A stretch of DNA of 5,699 nucleotides from Lachnospiraceae bacterium (lineage in GTDB: Bacteria > Bacillota > Clostridia > Lachnospirales > Lachnospiraceae): positions 1 to 5,699 of the forward strand of contig JAGCRJ010000192.1 of the NCBI GenBank assembly GCA_017964745.1. The letters are read 5' to 3'. Position 1 is the first letter of the stretch, and each line of letters begins with the position of its first letter. Positions 1 to 5,583 of the stretch are shown one piece after another. The notes beneath the pieces are model-generated. The model had not been told where the DNA came from. It searched no databases and saw nothing but the letters and a program-made list of their open reading frames with translations. The position numbers were made by a program, and so were the translations under genes.

Positions 1-807
1 TGCATGATGCTCATGAAAAGGCTCCCCGCCGAAAAACCCGAAAAGGCCAAATGGGGCTTTGGAAGGTTTATTGCGGTGCTTATAATAGCGCTGGGCGTGA
101 TGTATATAGGAAGCTATATCGGAACTGTCATAGGACTTGTGATCGAAAGCTTTTCTCCCGAAGCAACCGCATCTACCAACGCGGTGCAGGAGATGGTCTT
201 AACCGGAGATATGCTGGTAAATATCGTCATCATGGTCTTCATCGGACCTGTTGTTGAGGAACTGCTTTTCAGAAAGCTGCTCTGCGACAGGCTCAGGATC
301 TATGGCGAAGGAATCACCGTAGCGGTTGCGGGATTTATGTTCGGTATTTTCCACGGGAACCTTACCCAGTTTGTATATGCCTTCCTTCTCGGTTGCATTC
401 TTACATACGTATATCTGAAGACCGGAAGGGTAACGATCACGATAGCCTATCACATCATAATCAATTTTGTCGGAAGCGTTGTTCCTCTTTTGGCGCTGAG
501 ATCCGCCGATATTGACGGTTTACAGGAGATAATGGCCACCGGAGACAACGATCTTCTGGCAGAGTTCATCACCGAAAACATTGAGTCCTTTGCGGTCTAT
601 GCTCTGTATTCGATGGGTATTATCCTCCTTATGGTCGTGGGTCTTATCCTCCTTATCGTTTTTCTTGCGAGCGGCAAGGTTAAGTTCAGACCCGGACGTT
701 ACACGATCCCCTCCGGAAAGAAGTTTGGGGTTGCCATCATCAATACCGGAATGATCCTGTTCATCCTTATGGAAATAGGTGAGATCCTGATAAATATGTT
801 TGCGTAG
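1..807 (+). CDS. CPBP family intramembrane glutamic endopeptidase (5'-partial)
   Basis: A polytopic membrane protein of the CPBP (CAAX protease / bacteriocin-processing, Abi) family, expected to cleave peptide bonds within the membrane; its substrate cannot be told from sequence. Counting from the Met codon at position 4, all three family motifs are present: EELLFR at residues 85-90 (E85, E86, R90), FxxxH at F113-H117 and HxxxN at H150-N154, so the active site looks intact. Hydrophobic segments lie near residues 22-47, 70-88, 104-117, 120-140, 150-166, 195-223 and 241-266. The frame is open through position 1, and no Shine-Dalgarno sequence can be seen before the first Met codons. Related Clostridial proteins usually have further N-terminal helices before the LPAEKPEK-like linker, so the true start probably lies upstream of the window (inference). 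The stop is 9 nt before the thioesterase start, indicating co-transcription. Family assignment is firm; a role in bacteriocin immunity, protein maturation or stress is open. Confidence 0.88.
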   Translation, partial: CMMLMKRLPAEKPEKAKWGFGRFIAVLIIALGVMYIGSYIGTVIGLVIESFSPEATASTNAVQEMVLTGDMLVNIVIMVFIGPVVEELLFRKLLCDRLRIYGEGITVAVAGFMFGIFHGNLTQFVYAFLLGCILTYVYLKTGRVTITIAYHIIINFVGSVVPLLALRSADIDGLQEIMATGDNDLLAEFITENIESFAVYALYSMGIILLMVVGLILLIVFLASGKVKFRPGRYTIPSGKKFGVAIINTGMILFILMEIGEILINMFA

Positions 808-816
808 GAACAGAAA

Positions 817-1518
817 ATGTACGAATATGACATCCGTATCGGATACAGCCGTGTGGATGAGGAGCAGAAGCTCAGCATCCCTTCACTTATAGATATCATG
901 CAGGACGCTTCGACCTTCCAGTCGGAGGACCTTGGACTCGGAATCTCATACTGCAGGGAAAAGAACGTATTCTGGGTTCTCAACAGCTGGCAGGTTGAGA
1001 TAGACCGCCTTCCCGGGCTCTGCGAAAAGGTTACGGTATTTACTTTTCCCGTCGACTTCAACCGCTTTCTCGGAACGAGATGCTTCGGTATCCGCTCCGG
1101 AAACGACATCATAGTCAGGGCTTACAGCGTCTGGACGCTTCTCGATACCGAAACCTATAAGCCCGCTCTTCTGACAGAGGATATGATCGAGAGGTATAAG
1201 ATCGAAGAAGCTCTCCCCATGGGCAAGATCTCCCGAAAGATCCGCGTTCCCGCGGGCGGTGTCCAGGAAAGCCCCATGAAGATAGAGGCGATCCACCTTG
1301 ATGCAAACCATCACGTGAACAACGGCAAGTTCGTTCAGATAGCCGCATCGTATGTTCCCGGAGGAAGGTCCTTCTCGGGATTCAGGGCACAGTACCTGTC
1401 ACAGGCATTCCTCGGCGACACTGTCTACCCGAGAGTGTTCGATCTCGGTGAGGAAGGCTATATTGTTTCTCTTGAAAACGGAGACGGCGCACCCTATGCC
1501 GTAATGGAATTCAAATGA
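817..1518 (+). CDS. Acyl-ACP thioesterase (FatA/FatB-like, double hotdog)
   Basis: A cytoplasmic enzyme predicted to hydrolyse acyl-ACP to free fatty acid and ACP, ending or diverting fatty acid synthesis. At 233 aa it has the length of bacterial two-hotdog acyl-ACP thioesterases (PF01643-type), shorter than plastid enzymes that carry transit peptides. The N-terminal hotdog spans about residues 1-130, with the helix IPSLIDIMQDAS (21-32) and the strand FWVLNSWQVEIDRLP (52-66). The C-terminal hotdog spans about 150-233 and holds the active-site segment DANHHVNN at 162-169, where D162, N164 and H166 match the Asp-Asn-His of the plant FatB signature. At the position where plant FatB enzymes have a further catalytic Glu, the best alignment by eye gives Gln196 (YLSQAFLGD). 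The start ATG at 817 has AGGA at 806-809 overlapping the stop of the previous gene. The stop overlaps the next start in ATGA, so translation is probably coupled. Chain-length preference cannot be read from sequence. Confidence 0.9.
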   Translation: MYEYDIRIGYSRVDEEQKLSIPSLIDIMQDASTFQSEDLGLGISYCREKNVFWVLNSWQVEIDRLPGLCEKVTVFTFPVDFNRFLGTRCFGIRSGNDIIVRAYSVWTLLDTETYKPALLTEDMIERYKIEEALPMGKISRKIRVPAGGVQESPMKIEAIHLDANHHVNNGKFVQIAASYVPGGRSFSGFRAQYLSQAFLGDTVYPRVFDLGEEGYIVSLENGDGAPYAVMEFK

Positions 1519-2366
1519 TAAAAACCGGTTACAGACAGAAATTAAAAGTAGTTAAGAAGGTTGAGTTCGGTGTCTATCTTTCCGAGGAAGGCTCGGGGGA
1601 CAAGGCGGAGGAGAGAGTCCTCCTTCCCACATCGAGAGTGCCCGAGGGTACTGCCGTGGGAGACGAACTTGATGTGTTCGTATACCGCGATTCCGAGGAC
1701 AGGCAGATCGCAACGCTTGAAACTCCCCGTGTGACCATAGGCACGCTCGCACGGCTTAAGGTAGTCCAGGTCACCGGGATAGGAGCTTTCCTTGACTGGG
1801 GGCTTGAGAAGGATCTTTTCCTCCCCTATGCCCAGCAGACCTATAAGGTTTCCGAAGGCGACGAGATACTTGTCACGATGTATGCCGACAAATCCGACAG
1901 ACTCTGTGCGAAGATGGATGTTTACAAGAGCCTCGAGGACAGATCCGAATACAAGAAAGATGACACGGTTGTCGGAACTGTTTACCTTATAAGCAATAAC
2001 TTCGGCGCATTCGTGGCCGTTGACGATAAATACTCCGCACTTATCCCCAAAAAGGAGATGTTCGGGGCAGCTCAGAAGATCGAAGCCGGCATGAAGATCA
2101 CCGCAAGGGTGGCAAGGGTGCTTGAAGACGGAAGACTCGAGCTTGCCGTTCGCGATAAGGGTTATGTTCAGAGAAACGAAGATGCGGACAAGATCTTCGA
2201 AATGATAAAGGCATCCGGCGGAACGATCGATTTCTATGATAAGAGCGATCCGGAGCTTATCCGCGAGAAGACCGGAATGAGCAAGAATGAGTTCAAGCGT
2301 GCCGTCGGAAAGCTTCTCAAGGAAGATAAGATCACGATAGGCGACGGAACCATAAGCCTGAGATAA
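1515..2366 (+). CDS. cvfB: CvfB/YitL family S1 RNA-binding protein
   Basis: A cytoplasmic RNA-binding protein of the CvfB family (conserved virulence factor B in staphylococci, YitL in Bacillus). The 283-aa length and the layout of three S1-type beta-barrels plus a winged helix match the family. S1-1 is about residues 8-69 (KLKVVKKVEFGVYL at 9-22), S1-2 about 76-135 (IGTLARLKVVQVTGIGAFLD at 75-94), S1-3 about 152-214 (VGTVYLISNNFGAFVAVDD at 153-171). The winged helix is about 222-283 and includes MSKNEFKRAVGKLLKEDKI. The family binds RNA and influences expression of exoproteins in Staphylococcus; a specific role here is unknown. The start ATG at 1515 overlaps the thioesterase stop by 4 nt, has no good Shine-Dalgarno sequence, and gives the family's usual N-terminus (MIK...LKVV), so it is probably made by translational coupling. 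No terminator hairpin is visible after the stop, so transcription may run on into the next unit. Confidence 0.92.
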   Translation: MIKTGYRQKLKVVKKVEFGVYLSEEGSGDKAEERVLLPTSRVPEGTAVGDELDVFVYRDSEDRQIATLETPRVTIGTLARLKVVQVTGIGAFLDWGLEKDLFLPYAQQTYKVSEGDEILVTMYADKSDRLCAKMDVYKSLEDRSEYKKDDTVVGTVYLISNNFGAFVAVDDKYSALIPKKEMFGAAQKIEAGMKITARVARVLEDGRLELAVRDKGYVQRNEDADKIFEMIKASGGTIDFYDKSDPELIREKTGMSKNEFKRAVGKLLKEDKITIGDGTISLR

Positions 2367-2376
2367 ACCTGATTGC

Positions 2377-2405
2377 TTGCTATTTGTTTACATAAGTAGT
2401 ATAAT
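2377..2405 (+). promoter_or_regulatory. Sigma-A-type promoter for the yjfB-like gene
   Basis: A perfect TATAAT (-10) lies at 2400-2405 with TTGCTA (-35, 4 of 6 consensus matches) at 2377-2382 and a 17-nt spacer. Initiation would fall near 2411-2413, giving a leader of about 40 nt before the ATG at 2453. The promoter begins only 10 nt after the cvfB-like stop. I looked for a sigma-D (flagellar) type TAAA-N15-CCGATAT arrangement, given the putative motility product, and did not find a convincing one. Assignment is by consensus match only. Confidence 0.65.
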
Positions 2406-2430
2406 ATCCGTACTTAAAGGGAATGAGTTC

Positions 2431-2449
2431 TTTCTCCCGGGGGGGGAAA
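2431..2449 (+). promoter_or_regulatory. G-tract ribosome binding site in a possible hairpin
   Basis: A run of eight G's at 2439-2446, followed by AAAC, ends 6 nt before the ATG at 2453 and is the only candidate Shine-Dalgarno sequence; it would pair with the anti-SD partly through G-U pairs. The preceding TTTCTCCC (2431-2438) can pair with 2442-2449 (GGGGGAAA) as an 8-bp stem with one G-U pair and a 3-nt loop, which would hide the ribosome binding site. The pairing is seen by eye; its effect on translation is inferred. Confidence 0.5.
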
Positions 2450-2452
2450 CAT

Positions 2453-2650
2453 ATGGATATGGGTCTCGTTAATATGGCCGTAAATTTCAAACAGGCGACC
2501 ACGATGTCTGACATCAGCACCGCTATCCTTGCCAAGGCTCTTGATACAGGAAGGGATATGGGGCAGGGAATGGTCGAGCTTATAGACTCTGCCGCTATGG
2601 AGAGAAGCGTAAATCCCATGGTAGGCGGTAATATCGATATTTCGGTATGA
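2453..2650 (+). CDS. YjfB-family putative motility protein
   Basis: A 65-aa protein matching the small YjfB family (Pfam 'putative motility protein', PF14070-like). Family hallmarks are a short N-terminal segment beginning MD (MDMGLVNMAVNFKQA), a central amphipathic helix with AILAKALDTGRDMGQGM at residues 24-40, and the C-terminal signature SVNPMVGGNIDISV at 52-65 (usual form NPxxGxxxDxxV). There is no signal peptide and no transmembrane segment. The molecular function of the family is not established; the link to motility is an annotation label and I would not extend it to this organism without other evidence. ATG 2453 is chosen because it gives the family N-terminus and follows the G-rich ribosome binding site. 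An in-frame ATG at 2423 would add ten residues across the G-run but has GGG only 1 nt upstream. The gene has its own promoter and terminator, so it is monocistronic. Confidence 0.85.
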   Translation: MDMGLVNMAVNFKQATTMSDISTAILAKALDTGRDMGQGMVELIDSAAMERSVNPMVGGNIDISV

Positions 2651-2669
2651 CTATGCAGATTTCCCAATG

Positions 2670-2702
2670 AGCACTCCGGATTTTCCGGGGTGCTTATTTT
2701 TT
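2670..2702 (+). terminator. Intrinsic terminator after the yjfB-like gene
   Basis: The inverted repeat AGCACTCCGGA (2670-2680) and TCCGGGGTGCT (2684-2694) forms an 11-bp GC-rich stem with one T-G wobble and a 3-nt loop. It is followed by TATTTTTT (2695-2702). It lies 20 nt past the stop. The upstream flank has no A-run, so it should act mainly on the + strand. Confidence 0.93.
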
Positions 2703-2724
2703 GCTAATTTTGACCATATAATTA

Positions 2725-2753
2725 TTGTTTTTTTGTACATTTTTGTGTATATT
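2725..2753 (+). promoter_or_regulatory. Probable promoter of the regulator-ftsEX operon
   Basis: TTGTTT at 2725-2730 and TATATT at 2748-2753 are separated by 17 nt in an AT-rich stretch between the terminator and the regulator gene. Initiation would fall near 2760. An overlapping -10 (TATTAT, 2750-2755) gives a 19-nt spacer. A TTGACC at 2710-2715 is a better -35 but has no good -10 at 16-18 nt. Two tandem 10-mers, TTTTTGTACA (2730-2739) and TTTTTGTGTA (2740-2749), fill the spacer and could be an operator. Exact assignment is uncertain. Confidence 0.5.
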
Positions 2754-2760
2754 ATCTATT

Positions 2761-2810
2761 GGAGGTTTATGTGCCTCTGTTTGGGTTCGTTACAGTTTCA
2801 TAGTTTTTGA
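2761..2810 (+). promoter_or_regulatory. Leader with strong SD and tiny upstream ORFs
   Basis: GGAGG at 2761-2765 is the best Shine-Dalgarno sequence in the window, yet it lies 57 nt before the regulator start. It precedes an ATG at 2769 (13 codons, MCLCLGSLQFHSF, stop TGA 2808-2810) at a short 3-nt spacing, and an overlapping GTG at 2771 (10 codons, stop TAG 2801-2803) at 5 nt. GAGG (2762-2765) can also pair with CCTC (2774-2777). It may be a leader peptide, a regulatory hairpin or chance; translation is not demonstrated. Confidence 0.3.
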
Positions 2811-2821
2811 CGGGGTAATTT

Positions 2822-3922
2822 ATGATATCTAATCAAATACTTCAGGCAACATTAGACGGGTTAAAGCAGATCGCAAGAGTCGATCTTGCCATCACGGATC
2901 CCGAAGGCAGATGCGTTGTATCCACAGGAGATATAGCGGGTCTTTCCAAGGATGCCGTTGAGTTTGCTTCATCGGGAGCCGATTCCCAGGAGATCAAGGG
3001 AAATCAGTATTTCAAGATCTACGATGACCAGACCCTTGAATATGTTCTGGCAGTGGCGGGTGCCGGAGAGGACGTTTATACCCTCGGCAAGATGGCCGCT
3101 TTCCAGGTACAGAGTCTTTCGGTTGCCTACAGGGAAAGATTCGACAAGGATAATTTCTTCAAGAATCTCCTTCTTGATAACCTTCTTCTTGTAGACATCT
3201 ACAGCAGATCGAAGAAGCTCCATATCGCAAACGATGTTCCCAGGGTTGTCATCCTCACCGAGGCATCCAACACCAAGGATATCAATATACTCGAGACCGT
3301 CAGAACCTTCTGCTTATCGAGACCCAGGGATTTCGTCACCGCAGTCGATGAGACCGATGTCGTCGTTGTGATGGAATTCGAACAGCCCATGACCAGACCC
3401 GACATGCAGGAAGCAGAGATCGAAGAGACCACCGCAGGCCTCAGGAACGCTCTTGCCGAAGCGGGCGCGGTAGGCATCAAGATAGCTTACGGAAGCGTTG
3501 CCTCCGAGATAAAGGAAGTAAGCCGTTCCTACAAGGAAGCCAGAATGGCGGCTGATGTAGGCAGGATTTTCTTTGAGGAAAGAGAGGTCATCTCTTACAG
3601 CGGACTCGGGATCGGAAGACTTATCTATCAGCTTCCCATTCCTCTCTGCCGTCTTTTCATCAAGGAGATCTTTGACGGCAAGGATATCGATGAATTCGAT
3701 GATGAGATCCTTCCCACCATCGACAAGTTCTTCGAGAATTCCCTTAACGTTTCCGAGACTTCCAGACAGCTCTTCATACACAGGAACACTCTTGTCTACA
3801 GACTCGACAAGATCCAGAAGACCACAGGTCTCGACCTGAGGGTATTTGATGATGCGATCACCTTCAAGATCGCGCTCATGGTCGTCAAATACATGAAGTA
3901 TATGAAGAAGAACGAATATTGA
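2822..3922 (+). CDS. PucR/CdaR-family transcriptional regulator
   Basis: A 366-aa cytoplasmic DNA-binding protein with the CdaR-like three-part layout. An N-terminal sensor region at about residues 4-130 resembles the sugar-diacid recognition domain (VDLAITDPEGRCVVSTGD at 20-37). A central GGDEF-like degenerate domain spans about 138-255 and includes the typical segment AYGSVASEIKEVSRSYKEAR (222-241). The C-terminal PucR helix-turn-helix lies at about 297-356, with the hallmark IHRNTLVYRLDKIQKTTGLD at 319-338. The signature GGDEF residues are absent, as usual for these regulators, so cyclic-di-GMP synthesis is not expected. CdaR proper activates sugar-diacid catabolism, but no such catabolic genes are near; the gene lies 13 nt before ftsE with no promoter or terminator between, so it probably shares the ftsEX transcript. 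The ligand is unknown. ATG 2822 follows a modest GGGG at 2812-2815. Family is firm; target genes are inferred. Confidence 0.9.
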   Translation: MISNQILQATLDGLKQIARVDLAITDPEGRCVVSTGDIAGLSKDAVEFASSGADSQEIKGNQYFKIYDDQTLEYVLAVAGAGEDVYTLGKMAAFQVQSLSVAYRERFDKDNFFKNLLLDNLLLVDIYSRSKKLHIANDVPRVVILTEASNTKDINILETVRTFCLSRPRDFVTAVDETDVVVVMEFEQPMTRPDMQEAEIEETTAGLRNALAEAGAVGIKIAYGSVASEIKEVSRSYKEARMAADVGRIFFEEREVISYSGLGIGRLIYQLPIPLCRLFIKEIFDGKDIDEFDDEILPTIDKFFENSLNVSETSRQLFIHRNTLVYRLDKIQKTTGLDLRVFDDAITFKIALMVVKYMKYMKKNEY

Positions 3923-3935
3923 CAGGTAGATTTAA

Positions 3936-4682
3936 ATGACCAGAAGAGAAAAGATAAAAGCCGAACGTGACAAGTTCATAGAAGAGAACGGAATAATCTT
4001 CCTTGACGATGTCAGCATGAATTATCCCGAGAAAGGAAATCCTGCGGTCAAGAACGTCACACTCAGGATAGACAAGGGTGAGTTCGTATTCATCGTAGGA
4101 GACAGCGGATCGGGTAAATCGACACTGCTCAAGCTTCTTTTAAGAGAGATAGTTCCGACAGGCGGCGATGTTCATGTCATGGGACAGAACACCAAGAGGC
4201 TCCGCCATTCACAGATACCGAAGTTCCGCAGAAATCTCGGAGTCGTATTCCAGGACTTCAGACTTCTCAAGGACAGAAACGTATACGAGAACGTTGCATT
4301 TGCGCAGCGTATCATCGAGGTTCCTTCCAGGGAGATGAGAAGGAACGTTCCCAGCATCCTTTCAATGGTAGGACTTGCGGGAAAGTATAAGGCAAACGTT
4401 AAGAAGCTTTCCGGAGGAGAACAGCAGAGAGTTGCGCTTGCGAGAGCGCTTGTGAACAAGCCCTCGATACTCCTTGCCGACGAGCCTACCGGAAACCTCG
4501 ATCCCAACAATGCATGGGACATCATGGATCTTCTTGCGGAGATCAATGAGCAGGGAACGACCGTCATAGTCGTTACCCACTCCCCCACGATAGTCAACTC
4601 GATGAAGAAGAGAGTTGTAGCAATGAAGCTCGGAGAGATCATAAGCGATGAGCAGGAAGGGGAGTATGTAAATGAAGATTAG
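3936..4682 (+). CDS. ftsE: Cell division ATP-binding protein FtsE
   Basis: The cytoplasmic ATPase subunit of the FtsEX complex, which uses ATP binding and hydrolysis to drive FtsX and so control peptidoglycan hydrolases outside the membrane. All ABC ATPase motifs are intact: Walker A GDSGSGKS at residues 55-62, Q-loop Q106 in VFQDFRLL (a strong FtsE hallmark), signature LSGGEQQ at 158-164, Walker B LLADEP at 179-184 with catalytic E183, then TGNLD to D189, and the H-switch H215. At 248 aa it is somewhat longer than the usual 220-230 because of a charged N-terminal extension of about 18 residues (MTRREKIKAERDKFIEENG) before the core starts at IIFLDDVSMNYPEKG. No internal Met could replace the start without losing core strand 1, and AGGTAGA at 3924-3930 supports ATG 3936. 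The gene overlaps ftsX by 11 nt, which fits coupled, balanced synthesis of the two subunits. Confidence 0.96.
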   Translation: MTRREKIKAERDKFIEENGIIFLDDVSMNYPEKGNPAVKNVTLRIDKGEFVFIVGDSGSGKSTLLKLLLREIVPTGGDVHVMGQNTKRLRHSQIPKFRRNLGVVFQDFRLLKDRNVYENVAFAQRIIEVPSREMRRNVPSILSMVGLAGKYKANVKKLSGGEQQRVALARALVNKPSILLADEPTGNLDPNNAWDIMDLLAEINEQGTTVIVVTHSPTIVNSMKKRVVAMKLGEIISDEQEGEYVNED

Positions 4683-5571
4683 AACCTTTCTGTACACTTT
4701 ATGGCAGGGCATCCGCAACATGTTCAAGAACGGATGGTACTCCCTCGCATCGGTAGCAACCATCGGAGCATGTCTTTTCCTTCTCGGATTGTTCTACTCG
4801 ATAGTATCCAACGCACAGCACATCCTCTATACGGTTGAAGAGGGTGTTACCGTTACCGTATTTTTCAATGAAGATGTTTCCGATGCCGCCGTGGATGCAT
4901 TCGGCCAGGAGCTTCTTCAGCGCCCCGAGGTAAGGGATGTCGTCTTCCACAGTGACGAGGAGATCTGGGCTACTTTTGGTCCCAGCTACTTCGGCGAGGA
5001 TTATCAGGAAGGCTTCCCCGAGAATCCCATGAAGGGCGAGCACAATTATGAGATCTATCTTACCAGCGTAAGCATGCAGGGTCAGCTTGTAACATGGCTC
5101 CAGTCAAAACCCGAAGTAAGGCTCGTAAGATATTCCGAGGTTACCGCATCGACACTTTCCGGATTTAACGGAATGATCGTATATGTATCCGCAGCGATCA
5201 TCCTGATCCTGCTTGCGGTAAGCATCTTCCTTATAAGCAACACCGTACGTGTAGGTATTTCCGTAAGATCCGAGGAGATCGGTATCATGAAGTACATCGG
5301 TGCAACGGACTTTTTCGTAAGGGCACCCTTCGTACTTGAGGGTATGATGATCGGACTCATCGGTGCGCTCATTCCTTTGTACCTGATCTATTATCTCTAC
5401 GATTACGTACTTAAGATGATCACCACCAGATTTGAGATGCTTTCTTCGATGCTCAGCTTCCTTTCACTCGAGGAGATCTTCAGCGTGCTGATGCCCGTAT
5501 CCATCCTTATCGGCGTGGGCATGGGATTGCTCGGAAGCTATATAACCGTACGCAAGTACCTTAAAGTCTGA
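4672..5571 (+). CDS. ftsX: Cell division protein FtsX, membrane subunit
   Basis: The membrane subunit of FtsEX, which passes the FtsE ATPase cycle to cell wall hydrolases or their activators outside the membrane. The 299-aa protein has the family topology: a short cytoplasmic N-terminus (FLYTLWQGIRNMFKNGW), TM1 about residues 23-46, a large extracellular loop about 47-166, then TM2 about 167-190, TM3 about 218-246 and TM4 about 270-292. The conserved cytoplasmic loop NTVRVGISVRSEEIGIMKYI (190-209), followed by GATDFFVRAPFVLEG, is a clear FtsX signature. The extracellular loop carries the family's strand pattern (VTVFFNEDVSDAAVDAF) and a region NPMKGEHNYEIYL at 118-130 where many relatives have NPLPxS-type sequence. 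The start ATG 4672 lies inside the end of ftsE and is preceded by the good Shine-Dalgarno GGAAGGGGAG (4655-4664). The gene that follows encodes an exported protein, a possible partner. Confidence 0.96.
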   Translation: MKIRTFLYTLWQGIRNMFKNGWYSLASVATIGACLFLLGLFYSIVSNAQHILYTVEEGVTVTVFFNEDVSDAAVDAFGQELLQRPEVRDVVFHSDEEIWATFGPSYFGEDYQEGFPENPMKGEHNYEIYLTSVSMQGQLVTWLQSKPEVRLVRYSEVTASTLSGFNGMIVYVSAAIILILLAVSIFLISNTVRVGISVRSEEIGIMKYIGATDFFVRAPFVLEGMMIGLIGALIPLYLIYYLYDYVLKMITTRFEMLSSMLSFLSLEEIFSVLMPVSILIGVGMGLLGSYITVRKYLKV

Positions 5572-5583
5572 CAATCAGAGAAT

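Noticed and set aside
699..1112. 137-codon open frame on the - strand
   Set aside because: It spans the junction of the protease and thioesterase genes antisense to both, with no domain and no ribosome binding site reason to prefer it.
2364..2411. Sigma-D-type (flagellar) promoter for the putative motility gene
   Set aside because: A TAAA occurs at 2364-2367, but no CCGATAT-like element follows at the expected distance; the TATAAT-based promoter is much better.
2423..2452. In-frame upstream ATG that would extend the yjfB-like protein by ten residues
   Set aside because: GGG is only 1 nt before this ATG, the extra residues (MSSFSRGGKH) do not fit the family N-terminus, and ATG 2453 has better spacing. 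If used, however, the G-run would become a coding phase-variation site.
2710..2715. TTGACC as the -35 of the regulator promoter
   Set aside because: It is the closest -35 match, but no reasonable -10 lies 16-18 nt downstream; the TTGTTT/TATATT pair is better spaced.
2703..2821. Riboswitch in the regulator leader
   Set aside because: The transcribed leader is only about 60 nt, and I recognise no conserved aptamer core or leader terminator in it.
3314..3781. 155-codon open frame on the - strand
   Set aside because: It lies wholly inside the regulator gene, whose PucR domains are clear, and its translation shows no recognisable domain. It is a codon-bias shadow.
4172..4642. 156-codon open frame on the - strand
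   Set aside because: It lies antisense within ftsE, which has all its ABC motifs, and its serine- and leucine-rich translation is typical of an antisense shadow.
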